Shown here: positions 1-7,020 of the stretch, piece after piece
Layout: each line of letters begins with the position of its first letter
Position numbering within the stretch: the first letter of the stretch is position 1
Assembly: GCA_022563075.1 (NCBI GenBank)
Contig: JADFOC010000029.1
Location: 1 to 11,873 of the forward strand
Reading direction: 5' to 3'
DNA length: 11,873 nucleotides
Source: Pseudomonadota bacterium
GTDB lineage: Bacteria; Pseudomonadota; Gammaproteobacteria; Pseudomonadales; Pseudohongiellaceae
Translations under genes and position numbers: made by a program
Notes under the pieces: generated by a model
Seen by the model: only the letters and a program-made list of their open reading frames with translations
Told to the model about the DNA's origin: nothing
Databases searched by the model: none

Positions 1-1000
1 TGCCTGCCAGTAGCGGGCTGGCGAAGATCGACAGGAACACCGAGACAGCGTCATCGGGCTGGGCCAATGGATCAATAACACCGTCGATCACGGCGGCGCG
101 CATGACCACGCCGATGGAAACCCACAGCAGCGCCGCCATGATATAACCCAGCAGTGCCATGGGGAATATGCTGCGGTTGTCGGCGATATTTCGATTCATC
201 ATCATCTTGGTGATCAGATGCGGCTGTCCGGCTAAACCCAACCCAAAAACGAAAAACCATCCAAGCGAAGCCATGATGCCAGCCGCGCCGTAGGGCATCA
301 TCGCTTCGGAATCATCGGCCAGGATGATGGAGGTGGCTTCCTGCAGACCACCGTCAAACACGGACATGGCGGTGAACAGAATCAAGGCACCGGCGATCAT
401 CATGATGGCGCCTTGCACCACGTCGGTATAAACCGAGGCGATAATGCCGCCGGTGACGCAATAGAAGATCAACACGGTAGAAGAAATCAGCACGCAAGCC
501 ACCAGGCCGATATCGGCGAACAGGGTGGTACCGGAGAGAATTGCCTGCATCACCAGCGCCATGGCTAGTATCTGGGTCGCCAGGTAACCCATGACACCTA
601 GCACGATTGTGATGGCAATCAAAAATCTCACCGCTTCGCTGCCATAGCGAGCCGCCACTATATCCGGCAGGGAAATGCAGTTCCTCAGTTCGGCAATCAT
701 GCGTATACGTTTAGCCACCAGGAAAAATCCCACCGCGTAACCGGTGGACGAGATAACCACCATCCAGAAGGAACTGACGCCGATCGAGTAAACCAGGCCG
801 GGGCCACCGACGAAGCCGAAGCCGCTGAGGGTGCTGGAGAAAAGCGCCAGGGCTACCACAATAGGACCTAGTCCGCGCCCGGCAATAAAAAAGTCGCTGG
901 TGTTCTTGGTGCGCTTCATCGCCCAGAGGCCAGTCAGCACACAAAAAGTCATATACACCGCGACGGCGCCAATAATAATCTCTTGTCGATAGGCTTCCAT
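1..1000 (-). CDS. Sodium:solute symporter (SSS family), C-terminus cut by window edge
   Basis: This is an integral inner-membrane Na+-coupled transporter of the SSS family (LeuT fold). I translated it directly from the minus strand: ATG at 1000, then 333 codons open to the left edge. The start follows GGAGAAG at about 8 bases and lies 4 bases after the stop of the upstream small membrane gene. About eight hydrophobic segments are visible. Family-like stretches include TSDFFIAGRGLGP near residue 39, GFGFVGGPGLVYSIG in the second helix, YCVTGGIIASVYTDVVQGA in the sixth-helix region (it resembles the conserved G-G-x-x-A-x-x-x-T-D-x-x-Q motif), and GLAGQPHLITKM. SSS proteins are usually 450-550 residues, so roughly the last third is missing, including most of helix 8 with its Na+-site serines. 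The substrate cannot be told from the sequence. Being downstream of a quinoprotein dehydrogenase suggests uptake of its substrate or product, which is inference. Confidence 0.9.
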   Translation of the reverse strand, partial: MEAYRQEIIIGAVAVYMTFCVLTGLWAMKRTKNTSDFFIAGRGLGPIVVALALFSSTLSGFGFVGGPGLVYSIGVSSFWMVVISSTGYAVGFFLVAKRIRMIAELRNCISLPDIVAARYGSEAVRFLIAITIVLGVMGYLATQILAMALVMQAILSGTTLFADIGLVACVLISSTVLIFYCVTGGIIASVYTDVVQGAIMMIAGALILFTAMSVFDGGLQEATSIILADDSEAMMPYGAAGIMASLGWFFVFGLGLAGQPHLITKMMMNRNIADNRSIFPMALLGYIMAALLWVSIGVVMRAAVIDGVIDPLAQPDDAVSVFLSIFASPLLAG

Positions 1001-1004
1001 CTGG

Positions 1005-1538
1005 CTACTTCTCCGGGTTTTCTTTCATCTCGGTTAGAAGCTGCTCGAATTTTTCTTCGTCTTCGACGGTGTAGATGTATTTGCGGAAGCCAAGGGTGTA
1101 AATAAGGATGAGGGGTATGGCGCCCAGCCAGGTGCCATAGACCTGCCACGAGGTAGCGAGAGGGAAGCCCATGAAGTATGCGGTGGTGCCGGTCTGCAAA
1201 AATTGCTGATGACCGCTGTACATCTGCCAGCACACCACCAGCATGAGACACAGGGTGCCACCCATATACAGCATGAATTCACGGCTACGGCGGTGTTCGG
1301 CAACCCCCAAAGAGCAGAGACAGATAATCAAAGAAAGTAACAGGCAGTGAAAGGCGAAGGCGAGATAGCCGATGTGCTCAATGCGTGCCGCCCCATCTCC
1401 ACCGGACTGCATTCCTGGAATCTGCGGATGCGCCATGCCACCTGAATTTGCAACCGGTTCTGCCAGGCAGATGGCTAGCACGGTACCAGCCATTAAGACG
1501 CCGATTGCGAAGATTATATAAATCAATTTACTTCGCAT
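1005..1538 (-). CDS. Small four-helix membrane protein, probable partner of the symporter
   Basis: The 177-residue protein has four predicted membrane helices, at roughly residues 5-27, 57-80, 88-108 and 133-150, and a charged C-terminal tail rich in Glu and Lys. A polar loop with Gly, Met, His and Gln lies between helices 1 and 2 (near GMAHPQIPGMQSGGDG). The start is set by AGGA five bases before the ATG. The stop is 4 bases ahead of the SSS symporter ATG, so the two are very likely co-translated. Short membrane proteins paired with SSS transporters are well known: YjcH with ActP, YhdT with PanF, and DUF4212 small subunits. This one is longer and I cannot place it in any of those families. 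A role in assembling or modulating the symporter is inference from position. Confidence 0.8.
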   Translation of the reverse strand: MRSKLIYIIFAIGVLMAGTVLAICLAEPVANSGGMAHPQIPGMQSGGDGAARIEHIGYLAFAFHCLLLSLIICLCSLGVAEHRRSREFMLYMGGTLCLMLVVCWQMYSGHQQFLQTGTTAYFMGFPLATSWQVYGTWLGAIPLILIYTLGFRKYIYTVEDEEKFEQLLTEMKENPEK

Positions 1539-1573
1539 GATCTTCCTGCGTGTAGCATGGCTAATTTCTTGTT

Positions 1574-3403
1574 CTAGTTACTGAGTTTAAACACATACAA
1601 ATGACCGCCTTCAGGGATCTCCACATTAGCGCCGACGAATGAAGCAATGCCGGCAAAGTTTCCGGTGCCGATTGCAACGTAGCTCTCGTCATCTATTTGA
1701 TAGGCGATGGGTTGGCTACGGATACCTCCACCCAGTTTAAAGCGCCACAATTCTTCACCGGTTGCGCCATCGATGGCAATCGCATGACCCGTCTGACTAC
1801 CCGTGAACACCAGGCCACCGGCGGTGCTCAATGTACCAGCCATCATCGGTTCCGGATCCATGAAGCGCCAGCGCACCTCCCCCGTTTGATAATCAATGGC
1901 GGTGATGTGTCCGTAGGCGGATGCGTCCAACGCATCCGCAGGGATTGGTGTGCCGCCGGTATACTGCAAACCTTCAACATGCACGCCGATGCCTTTCTGC
2001 AGTAATTGACAGCTTTCGATCACCGGTATGTAGACCAGTCCGAGGTCCGGATTGAGCGCGCCGGAAACCGCGCCGTTCATGCCACCCATCACCCCGGGAC
2101 AAACTCGCATGGTGGGTTCTTCTGTTGGCGTTGCCTCAGGATTAACGATAGGTCTGCCGCTAGGTTCCATGCTGGTGGCCCAATTGAGTTGTTCCAAATA
2201 ATTGGTGGCTCGGATAAATTCACCAGTCTCGCGATTGATGGCGTAGAAGAAACCATTGCGGTTGGCCTGCACCAGCGCCTTGACGGTTTCGTCTTCGACT
2301 GCCAGATCTACCAGGAACAGGTGGGTGTTACCGTCATAGTCCCAGACATCGTGTGGTGTGAATTGAAAGTACCACTTCATCTCACCAGTATCGGGTTCGA
2401 TGGCCAAGACACTGTCGGAGTAAAGGTTGTCTCCCAATCTGGAATCGCCATTCCAATCGGGAGAGGGATTGCCGGTGGTCCAGTACAGCGTATCCAGTTC
2501 TGGATCATAGGCGCCGATGGTCCACGCCGGTGCGCCACCGGTCTGATACGAGTCACCTGACCAGGTTTCCGCGCCGGGTTCGCCTGCGGCTGGCACTGTG
2601 TAATGGCGCCAGACCCTCTCACCGGTATCCACATCGTAGGCATCGAAGAAGCCACGCACGCCGAATTCACCGCCGGCAATGCCAATGATGGCCATGTTCT
2701 TCACGATAAGCGGCGCGGAGGTGGCACTGAAGCCGCGATTGTATTCGATGATTTCCGTGTCCCAGAGTATTTCGCCGGACTTTCTGTCGAATGCCAGTAG
2801 GTGGGCATCTAATGTGGCCATTAGCACCTTGTCACCGACGATGGCCACCCCCCGATTGGCTGGTCCGCAACAAATCCGTAGATCTGCTGGTTGCTCATGA
2901 TCATAACGCCAGAATAGATCGCCGTTGCGGGCATCCAACGCAAACAGGCGATTATAGGAAGAGGTGATGTACATGATGCCGTCATAGACCACCGGGGAGA
3001 CGGCGAACTGGCCCATTGTGCCGGTGGGAAAGCCCCAGGCGAACTGCAAGTTGTCTACATTCTCAGGAGACAGCTGTTCGATCGGAGAGTGCCGGAAATT
3101 TCTGAAATCACCCCCGTATTGCAGCCATTGCTGAGGATTTGTGTTTACTGCCGTCAATAACTCGGCGCTGACAGCAGGCTCACCATCACCGATGGGGTCG
3201 GTATTAATCCAGTGGCTTGGTGAGACGAACAAACCCTCGGCTGACGGAGCGGGAGCTGCCGGTGCTGACTGTTGTACAGCCGTGGGTGCCTGGGCAGATT
3301 CGGTGGCTGGCTGATTGTCGGGGCTACAGCTACCCAGCACAACCAGCAGCAGGGTGGCTGCTCTGAGCAGGTAGTTAAAAAATAGAGACTGGGGTTTTTG
3401 CAT
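1574..3403 (-). CDS. PQQ-dependent dehydrogenase (alcohol dehydrogenase-type quinoprotein), lipoprotein, lanthanide-type signature
   Basis: This is a predicted periplasmic quinoprotein that oxidises an alcohol or similar substrate with PQQ and passes electrons to a cytochrome c. I start it at the ATG at 3403 (609 residues) because AAGGAG lies nine bases before it; the ATG 21 bases upstream has no ribosome site. The N-terminus is a lipoprotein signal ending Leu-Gly-Ser-Cys26, then an Ala/Pro/Gln/Ser linker to about residue 55, then the eight-bladed propeller. Visible active-site equivalents are the vicinal Cys178-Cys179 pair, Glu246 in GGEFGVRG, a Trp294 likely stacking on PQQ, Asn312 in TTGNPSP, catalytic Asp355, and Asp357 in WDYDG. 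In known enzymes Asp at that +2 position binds lanthanides, while calcium methanol dehydrogenase (MxaF) has Ala. There is no fused cytochrome c domain and no cytochrome gene in the window. The size fits the type I quinoprotein alcohol dehydrogenases. It leads the operon with the small membrane protein and symporter. The substrate is unknown. Confidence 0.88.
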   Translation of the reverse strand: MQKPQSLFFNYLLRAATLLLVVLGSCSPDNQPATESAQAPTAVQQSAPAAPAPSAEGLFVSPSHWINTDPIGDGEPAVSAELLTAVNTNPQQWLQYGGDFRNFRHSPIEQLSPENVDNLQFAWGFPTGTMGQFAVSPVVYDGIMYITSSYNRLFALDARNGDLFWRYDHEQPADLRICCGPANRGVAIVGDKVLMATLDAHLLAFDRKSGEILWDTEIIEYNRGFSATSAPLIVKNMAIIGIAGGEFGVRGFFDAYDVDTGERVWRHYTVPAAGEPGAETWSGDSYQTGGAPAWTIGAYDPELDTLYWTTGNPSPDWNGDSRLGDNLYSDSVLAIEPDTGEMKWYFQFTPHDVWDYDGNTHLFLVDLAVEDETVKALVQANRNGFFYAINRETGEFIRATNYLEQLNWATSMEPSGRPIVNPEATPTEEPTMRVCPGVMGGMNGAVSGALNPDLGLVYIPVIESCQLLQKGIGVHVEGLQYTGGTPIPADALDASAYGHITAIDYQTGEVRWRFMDPEPMMAGTLSTAGGLVFTGSQTGHAIAIDGATGEELWRFKLGGGIRSQPIAYQIDDESYVAIGTGNFAGIASFVGANVEIPEGGHLYVFKLSN

Positions 3404-3647
3404 GGTACTGCGCTCCTTATTCATTTTATTGTCGGCGCACAGCCAACAATAGATTGTGCCAGGCCAGACGTTGAGCAGAGCATAAACAGCCCACCGGCCC
3501 CAGTCCAGAGCGCCAGCCCATTTAATTCGGTGTAAGCGGCCGTGGGCACCTCATCTTGACAAGTCACCAGCGAGAGTCCATGTTCTCAGGTTCCGCCCAA
3601 CATATTCAGCCTATCAAGAACAATTTAAAGTAGTTATTACGAGGTAA
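3404..3647. promoter_or_regulatory. Divergent promoter region between quinoprotein operon and NHL-propeller gene
   Basis: This non-coding stretch must hold the promoters of both divergent transcription units. On the plus strand a TTGACA at 3556-3561 matches a -35 box exactly, but the -10 at 17 bases (CATGTT) is poor, so I do not call it firmly. The minus-strand ribosome site of the quinoprotein (AAGGAG, 3418 to 3413) and the plus-strand site of the propeller gene (GAGG, 3641-3644) lie at the two ends. An inverted repeat sits at 3428-3450. No open frame worth reporting was seen here. Confidence 0.5.
3428..3450. repeat. Inverted repeat upstream of the quinoprotein start (possible operator or leader hairpin)
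   Basis: ATTGTCGGC (3428-3436) and GCCAACAAT (3442-3450) form 9-base arms around a 5-base centre, with one G-T wobble. The repeat lies 25 bases before the quinoprotein start codon, just upstream of its ribosome site. It could be a regulator half-site pair or a hairpin in the leader. No run of T follows, so it does not look like a terminator. Confidence 0.4.
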
Positions 3648-3650
3648 ATG

Positions 3651-4817
3651 ATGAACAAAACTAATAAAACGGGTCCTGCAGCGGGAGCTCATTTCATCCT
3701 TAAAGCGGGTCTGACGGCGGTGCTACTGTCGTTGCTGTCTACCACGGCAGTGGCGCAACGCGGAGCGATACAGCCGGCAGCCCATGCGGATCAGGAACCA
3801 ATCAATAATCTACCCAATCCTTATGAAACCCAGCGCAATTTCGGTACCTTACCCGATGGTCGCAGCTGGGGTTCGGTGAGTGCGGTCAATATCGACGTCG
3901 ACGGTATTCATGTCTGGGCCGGGGATCGCTGCGGCACTAACTCCTGTGCTACATCCGATGTAGACCCAATCGTCAAGCTGGATCCCGATGGTAACGTGGT
4001 GCAGAGTTTCGGCGCCGGCTTGATGATCTGGCCCCACGGGATGGATGTGGATAGCGAAGGCAATATCTGGGTGGTGGATGCCCGTGCAGCGAATGCGCGT
4101 GAGCTGGAAGCGAATCCTGATGCCGCCGGCAAAGGCCATACCGTATTAAAATTCAGCCCTGAAGGCGAGTTGTTGATGACGCTTGGTACCGGTGGCGAAG
4201 CCGGCGATCCACCGACTCATTTCGACGCGCCGAATGATGTGCTGATCGCGCCCAATGGCACGATCTATGTGGCCGATACCCACGGCGCTCAATTTCAGGA
4301 CGAGCCTGGCCCTACCTCAAAGAGTCGCATCTCCATGTTCGAACCAGACGGTACCTTTATTAAGAGCTTCGGTGAATGGGGTTTCGAGGACGGCCAATTC
4401 CGTTCACCGCACTCACTGGCGATGGATTCTCAGGGACGTCTGTTCGTCGCAGACCGTGGTAATTCCCGCATTCAGATCTTCACCCAAGACGGTGAACATC
4501 TGGATACCTGGTATCAGTTCAGCCGCATCAGTGGCCTGTTCATCGATCCCAACACCGACATGCTGTACGCCATCGACTCCGAGTCAGATCCAAACTACAA
4601 CCCCGGTTGGAGAAAAGGGCTGAGAGTCGGCAACGCACGCACCGGTGAAGTGCTGTACTACGTGCGCGAGCATGTTTCCCCCGATCGTGCCTCCGGTATG
4701 GGTGGCGTCGGTTCCATGGGTGAGGGGGTGACGGTTGATCGTAACGGCGTGGTTTACGCCGGCGAAGTGGGTCCGATTCAGGGCATGACCAGGTTTATTC
4801 CGCGCCTGATACCTTAG
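3651..4817 (+). CDS. Secreted NHL-repeat beta-propeller protein (peptidyl-hydroxyglycine lyase-like)
   Basis: This is an exported beta-propeller protein of about 388 residues. Two adjacent ATGs, at 3648 and 3651, are possible. I prefer the second because GAGG ends six bases before it but only three before the first. A Sec signal peptide ends at Ala-Val-Ala before Gln (about residue 35). NHL-type repeats follow from about residue 70 to 310, with the pattern P-x-x-(V/M)-x-(V/I/M)-D-x-x-G-x-(I/L)-(W/Y/F)-V-x-D, for example WPHGMDVDSEGNIWVVD, APNDVLIAPNGTIYVAD and SPHSLAMDSQGRLFVAD. Bacterial relatives are often annotated as peptidyl-alpha-hydroxyglycine amidating lyase-like. Two of the His positions expected for a metal-binding propeller lyase (WPHG and SPHS) are present, but the middle repeat has Asn. 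Two cysteines five residues apart (CGTNSC) could form a disulphide. The enzymatic activity is unproven. The gene is divergent from the quinoprotein operon and shares its upstream region. Confidence 0.85.
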   Translation: MNKTNKTGPAAGAHFILKAGLTAVLLSLLSTTAVAQRGAIQPAAHADQEPINNLPNPYETQRNFGTLPDGRSWGSVSAVNIDVDGIHVWAGDRCGTNSCATSDVDPIVKLDPDGNVVQSFGAGLMIWPHGMDVDSEGNIWVVDARAANARELEANPDAAGKGHTVLKFSPEGELLMTLGTGGEAGDPPTHFDAPNDVLIAPNGTIYVADTHGAQFQDEPGPTSKSRISMFEPDGTFIKSFGEWGFEDGQFRSPHSLAMDSQGRLFVADRGNSRIQIFTQDGEHLDTWYQFSRISGLFIDPNTDMLYAIDSESDPNYNPGWRKGLRVGNARTGEVLYYVREHVSPDRASGMGGVGSMGEGVTVDRNGVVYAGEVGPIQGMTRFIPRLIP

Positions 4818-4859
4818 AGGTTTAAATCCCTAAAGACAGTTGCATAAATGCTTGAACAG

Positions 4860-4895
4860 AAAGACGGGCGAGGACAGGTATTTCGTCCGTCTTTT
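4860..4895 (+). terminator. Rho-independent terminator after the NHL-propeller gene
   Basis: AAAGACGGGCGA (4860-4871) pairs with TCGTCCGTCTTT (4883-4894) over 12 base pairs with one G-U, around an 11-base loop. The right arm runs into TTTT. It lies 43 bases after the propeller stop and 55 bases before the end of the convergent cyclophilin gene. The arms also begin and end in A/T runs, so it may stop transcription from both sides. Confidence 0.75.
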
Positions 4896-4949
4896 CGCAC
4901 GTCGGAACAGGGATGGATCACATTATTCATAAAAATGGTCTGTTCCGCT

Positions 4950-5906
4950 TTACTCCTCAAATGAATTGAGTTCAAACAATAACTGATCCGCATCTATTAA
5001 TACAAACACCAGATTGCGATAAGCCACCACACCATTAATTACCAGTTCCGGCAGCGATAAACTGCCACTGGCTGCATCGAATGTGGCATAGCCTTCGGCA
5101 GCGCTGCCTATACTTTCGACGCTGTCAGCGATTGCCTGAATTACCACCGCGGGCTCGGTCGAGAATATCGAGAACGACAGAGCTATTACTCCTGAGGCGC
5201 CCGCATCGACACGTAGGTTGAGCAGGCCAGTGGCTTCGTCGAAGACATTCGGTGCGTCTGCAAGATCGTCCACTACAGACATTTCTATGTTGACGAGATT
5301 AGCGTTGGTCAGTGTGATTCCGTCAAAATCAATGAGTGGGAATGGGGCGTAACCAGCTACCACGTTAGTGAGTGATAAGGCGTTGATGGCATCAACCACC
5401 TCCATTCCATTGCCCAGCACTACGCCGAATGCGGTAAATCCACCGTTTTGAAAGTCCAGGTTGCTGCTGTTGTCAGCCAAATTGATGAACCACTGATTGG
5501 AGGCACTGTCAGGATCACCACCGAGTTTCGCCATAGCGATAGTGCCTCGGGTATTTGAGACTTTAAATTCGTTGACTATGGTCGGGTCGGTGTCGATGGG
5601 GGAGAAAGTGCTGGACGCTTCGTCAAATGTTAGCCAGCCTCCCTGAACAATAAAACCAGCCACGGAGCGATGCACTACGGTGCCATTGTATCTACCGGAG
5701 GTAACGTAATTGAGGAAGTTGTTCACGGTTACTGGCGTAATCTCATCGAACAGCTCAATCGAGAATTCACCCAATGAGGTATTGACCCTCACTACTGTCT
5801 GCGCCTGGGCACGTTGTAGTGGTAGAAGTACCAGTGTCGAGAATGAAATAACTGTAAAAGCGATGAGGTGGATAATTTTGGAGAGCGGATACTTCAGACT
5901 AAACAT
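4950..5906 (-). CDS. Exported cyclophilin-type peptidyl-prolyl isomerase with extra C-terminal domain
   Basis: This is a predicted periplasmic peptidyl-prolyl cis-trans isomerase that would speed folding of exported proteins. AAGGTG lies five bases before the ATG. A Sec signal ends at Ala-Gln-Ala (about residue 35), and a cyclophilin domain spans roughly residues 37-208. By comparison with human CypA, the catalytic Arg is Arg80 in VHRSVAGF, with Phe85 and Gln88 in FIVQGG, and Gln138 and Phe140 in ASNQWFINL. The CypA Trp121 position is Phe (GGFTAFG), as in many bacterial cyclophilins. Residues about 215-318 form a separate domain, acidic and rich in small residues, with two similar stretches (FDEATGLLNL and FDAASGSLSL). 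I do not recognise this domain; it may be a surface or binding module. Simple PpiA proteins are about 190 residues, so this one is much longer. The gene appears monocistronic and converges on the propeller gene. Confidence 0.9.
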   Translation of the reverse strand: MFSLKYPLSKIIHLIAFTVISFSTLVLLPLQRAQAQTVVRVNTSLGEFSIELFDEITPVTVNNFLNYVTSGRYNGTVVHRSVAGFIVQGGWLTFDEASSTFSPIDTDPTIVNEFKVSNTRGTIAMAKLGGDPDSASNQWFINLADNSSNLDFQNGGFTAFGVVLGNGMEVVDAINALSLTNVVAGYAPFPLIDFDGITLTNANLVNIEMSVVDDLADAPNVFDEATGLLNLRVDAGASGVIALSFSIFSTEPAVVIQAIADSVESIGSAAEGYATFDAASGSLSLPELVINGVVAYRNLVFVLIDADQLLFELNSFEE

Positions 5907-6054
5907 AGGTGCACCTTTTTAGCTACCGCGAAAAATCAGTTAAAATGCAATCAGCAATGATAGCAAAAACTGGCTTCATATAAGTAGTAGATCGAGGATC
6001 GCTAACTAAATTGCAAACCATTGAATCAGGTAGTGCGGATTATCTGAATTAATT

Positions 6055-6852
6055 TTATTGAAGACCCTTATACTTGATCTGGTCAGTGGGAAGTCGATCA
6101 ATTATGGCGTTGATATTGTTGTTAAATTCGGCGTGTTGTCGCATGATTTCAAAACTGTGCAAGAAGATTCGAATTCCGAAGACGATGGCATTGGTTTCCG
6201 GCAGGCGCAGCAGTGTCTGTCTTTCCACACGCCAGTACTTGGCATCAAGTTTATTCCCGGCATTTGCATCTGCTCGCCAAAACAATTCATGGCCGTGCTG
6301 AATCGACCAGTTGAACCGCCGTACTGGTTTGCCGGGTTTTATGCCGTCGAGTAATCGAACTACCCTGTTCGAGAGTTGATCCTGATAACCAGGAACCGGG
6401 CCATGTATCACATCAATGCTTCGGCCAATTTTGTCTTTTAAGCTCCAGTTAGAAGGAGAGCAAACGCTGGCAGCGGCCAGACGGTACTGCCTGTCAGCCG
6501 ACTCAAGAATACAGATATCCTCCTGAATCCATATTGATGCTTGCCAGAGGCTGGACGTGCTTGCTTCCCAATTGAGTTGAGATGCTGTGTGAATTAGCAC
6601 CCCTTCACGAACACTATATGCATCGGCGTGATGGATTAGTAAATGTTGAAGCAGCAGCTCACAAAACTCTTTCTGTGCGGGCAATGATTCGGGTAATTCT
6701 TGATAAACCTCTTCGAAATGCAGCCGTTTCTGCTCCAGCTTATGTCGATGGAACAGGGGCAGATCATTGTCCACCACTATCCAGTCCTGCATGGCTAATG
6801 GTTGTAGTCCCAAACGGAGTACCGAAGACTGGCCAGCTTCGGGGAAATACAT
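6055..6852 (-). CDS. DUF3445 protein, haem-dependent oxidative N-demethylase family
   Basis: This belongs to the DUF3445 family, named after the alpha subunit of the haem-dependent dimethylamine N-demethylase of Pseudomonas. I start it at the ATG at 6852 (265 residues), preceded by AGGTG at six bases. An ATG at 6879 in the same frame would add nine residues but has no clear ribosome site. Family-like stretches are LRLGLQPL near the start, IWIQEDICIL, ASVCSPSNWSLKDKIGRS, IHGPVPGY, RFNWSI and ERQTLLRLPETNAIVFGI. The protein has no signal peptide, so it is probably cytoplasmic. The characterised demethylase needs additional subunits with flavin and iron-sulphur centres, and none is encoded here, so the protein stands alone. 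Many family members are uncharacterised and the substrate is unknown. It is divergent from the nucleoside transporter. Confidence 0.8.
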   Translation of the reverse strand: MYFPEAGQSSVLRLGLQPLAMQDWIVVDNDLPLFHRHKLEQKRLHFEEVYQELPESLPAQKEFCELLLQHLLIHHADAYSVREGVLIHTASQLNWEASTSSLWQASIWIQEDICILESADRQYRLAAASVCSPSNWSLKDKIGRSIDVIHGPVPGYQDQLSNRVVRLLDGIKPGKPVRRFNWSIQHGHELFWRADANAGNKLDAKYWRVERQTLLRLPETNAIVFGIRIFLHSFEIMRQHAEFNNNINAIIDRLPTDQIKYKGLQ

Positions 6853-7020
6853 TGGAGTCACCTGAGTATCGAGTTGCATTGCGATAGAGTATCACTATTC
6901 ATATGTCCGGTATGTTACCTGATAACAACCGCTAATCGCTTGCATTAGGTGCGTTGATCGTGAAACTATTTGCTGCGACCTTAGGGTCTTCTAACTTCGA
7001 ATAATAATTGGACTAATTCT

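Noticed and set aside
2006..2560. A 184-residue plus-strand frame
   Set aside because: It lies entirely antisense to the well-supported quinoprotein gene and shows no recognisable family.
3404..3424. Upstream ATG at 3424 as the start of the quinoprotein
   Set aside because: It has no ribosome site, and AAGGAG lies inside its first codons at the right distance from the ATG at 3403, which begins a normal lipoprotein signal.
3556..3584. A sigma-70 promoter using TTGACA for the NHL-propeller gene
   Set aside because: The -10 at 17 bases (CATGTT) matches poorly, so it is only mentioned within the divergent region.
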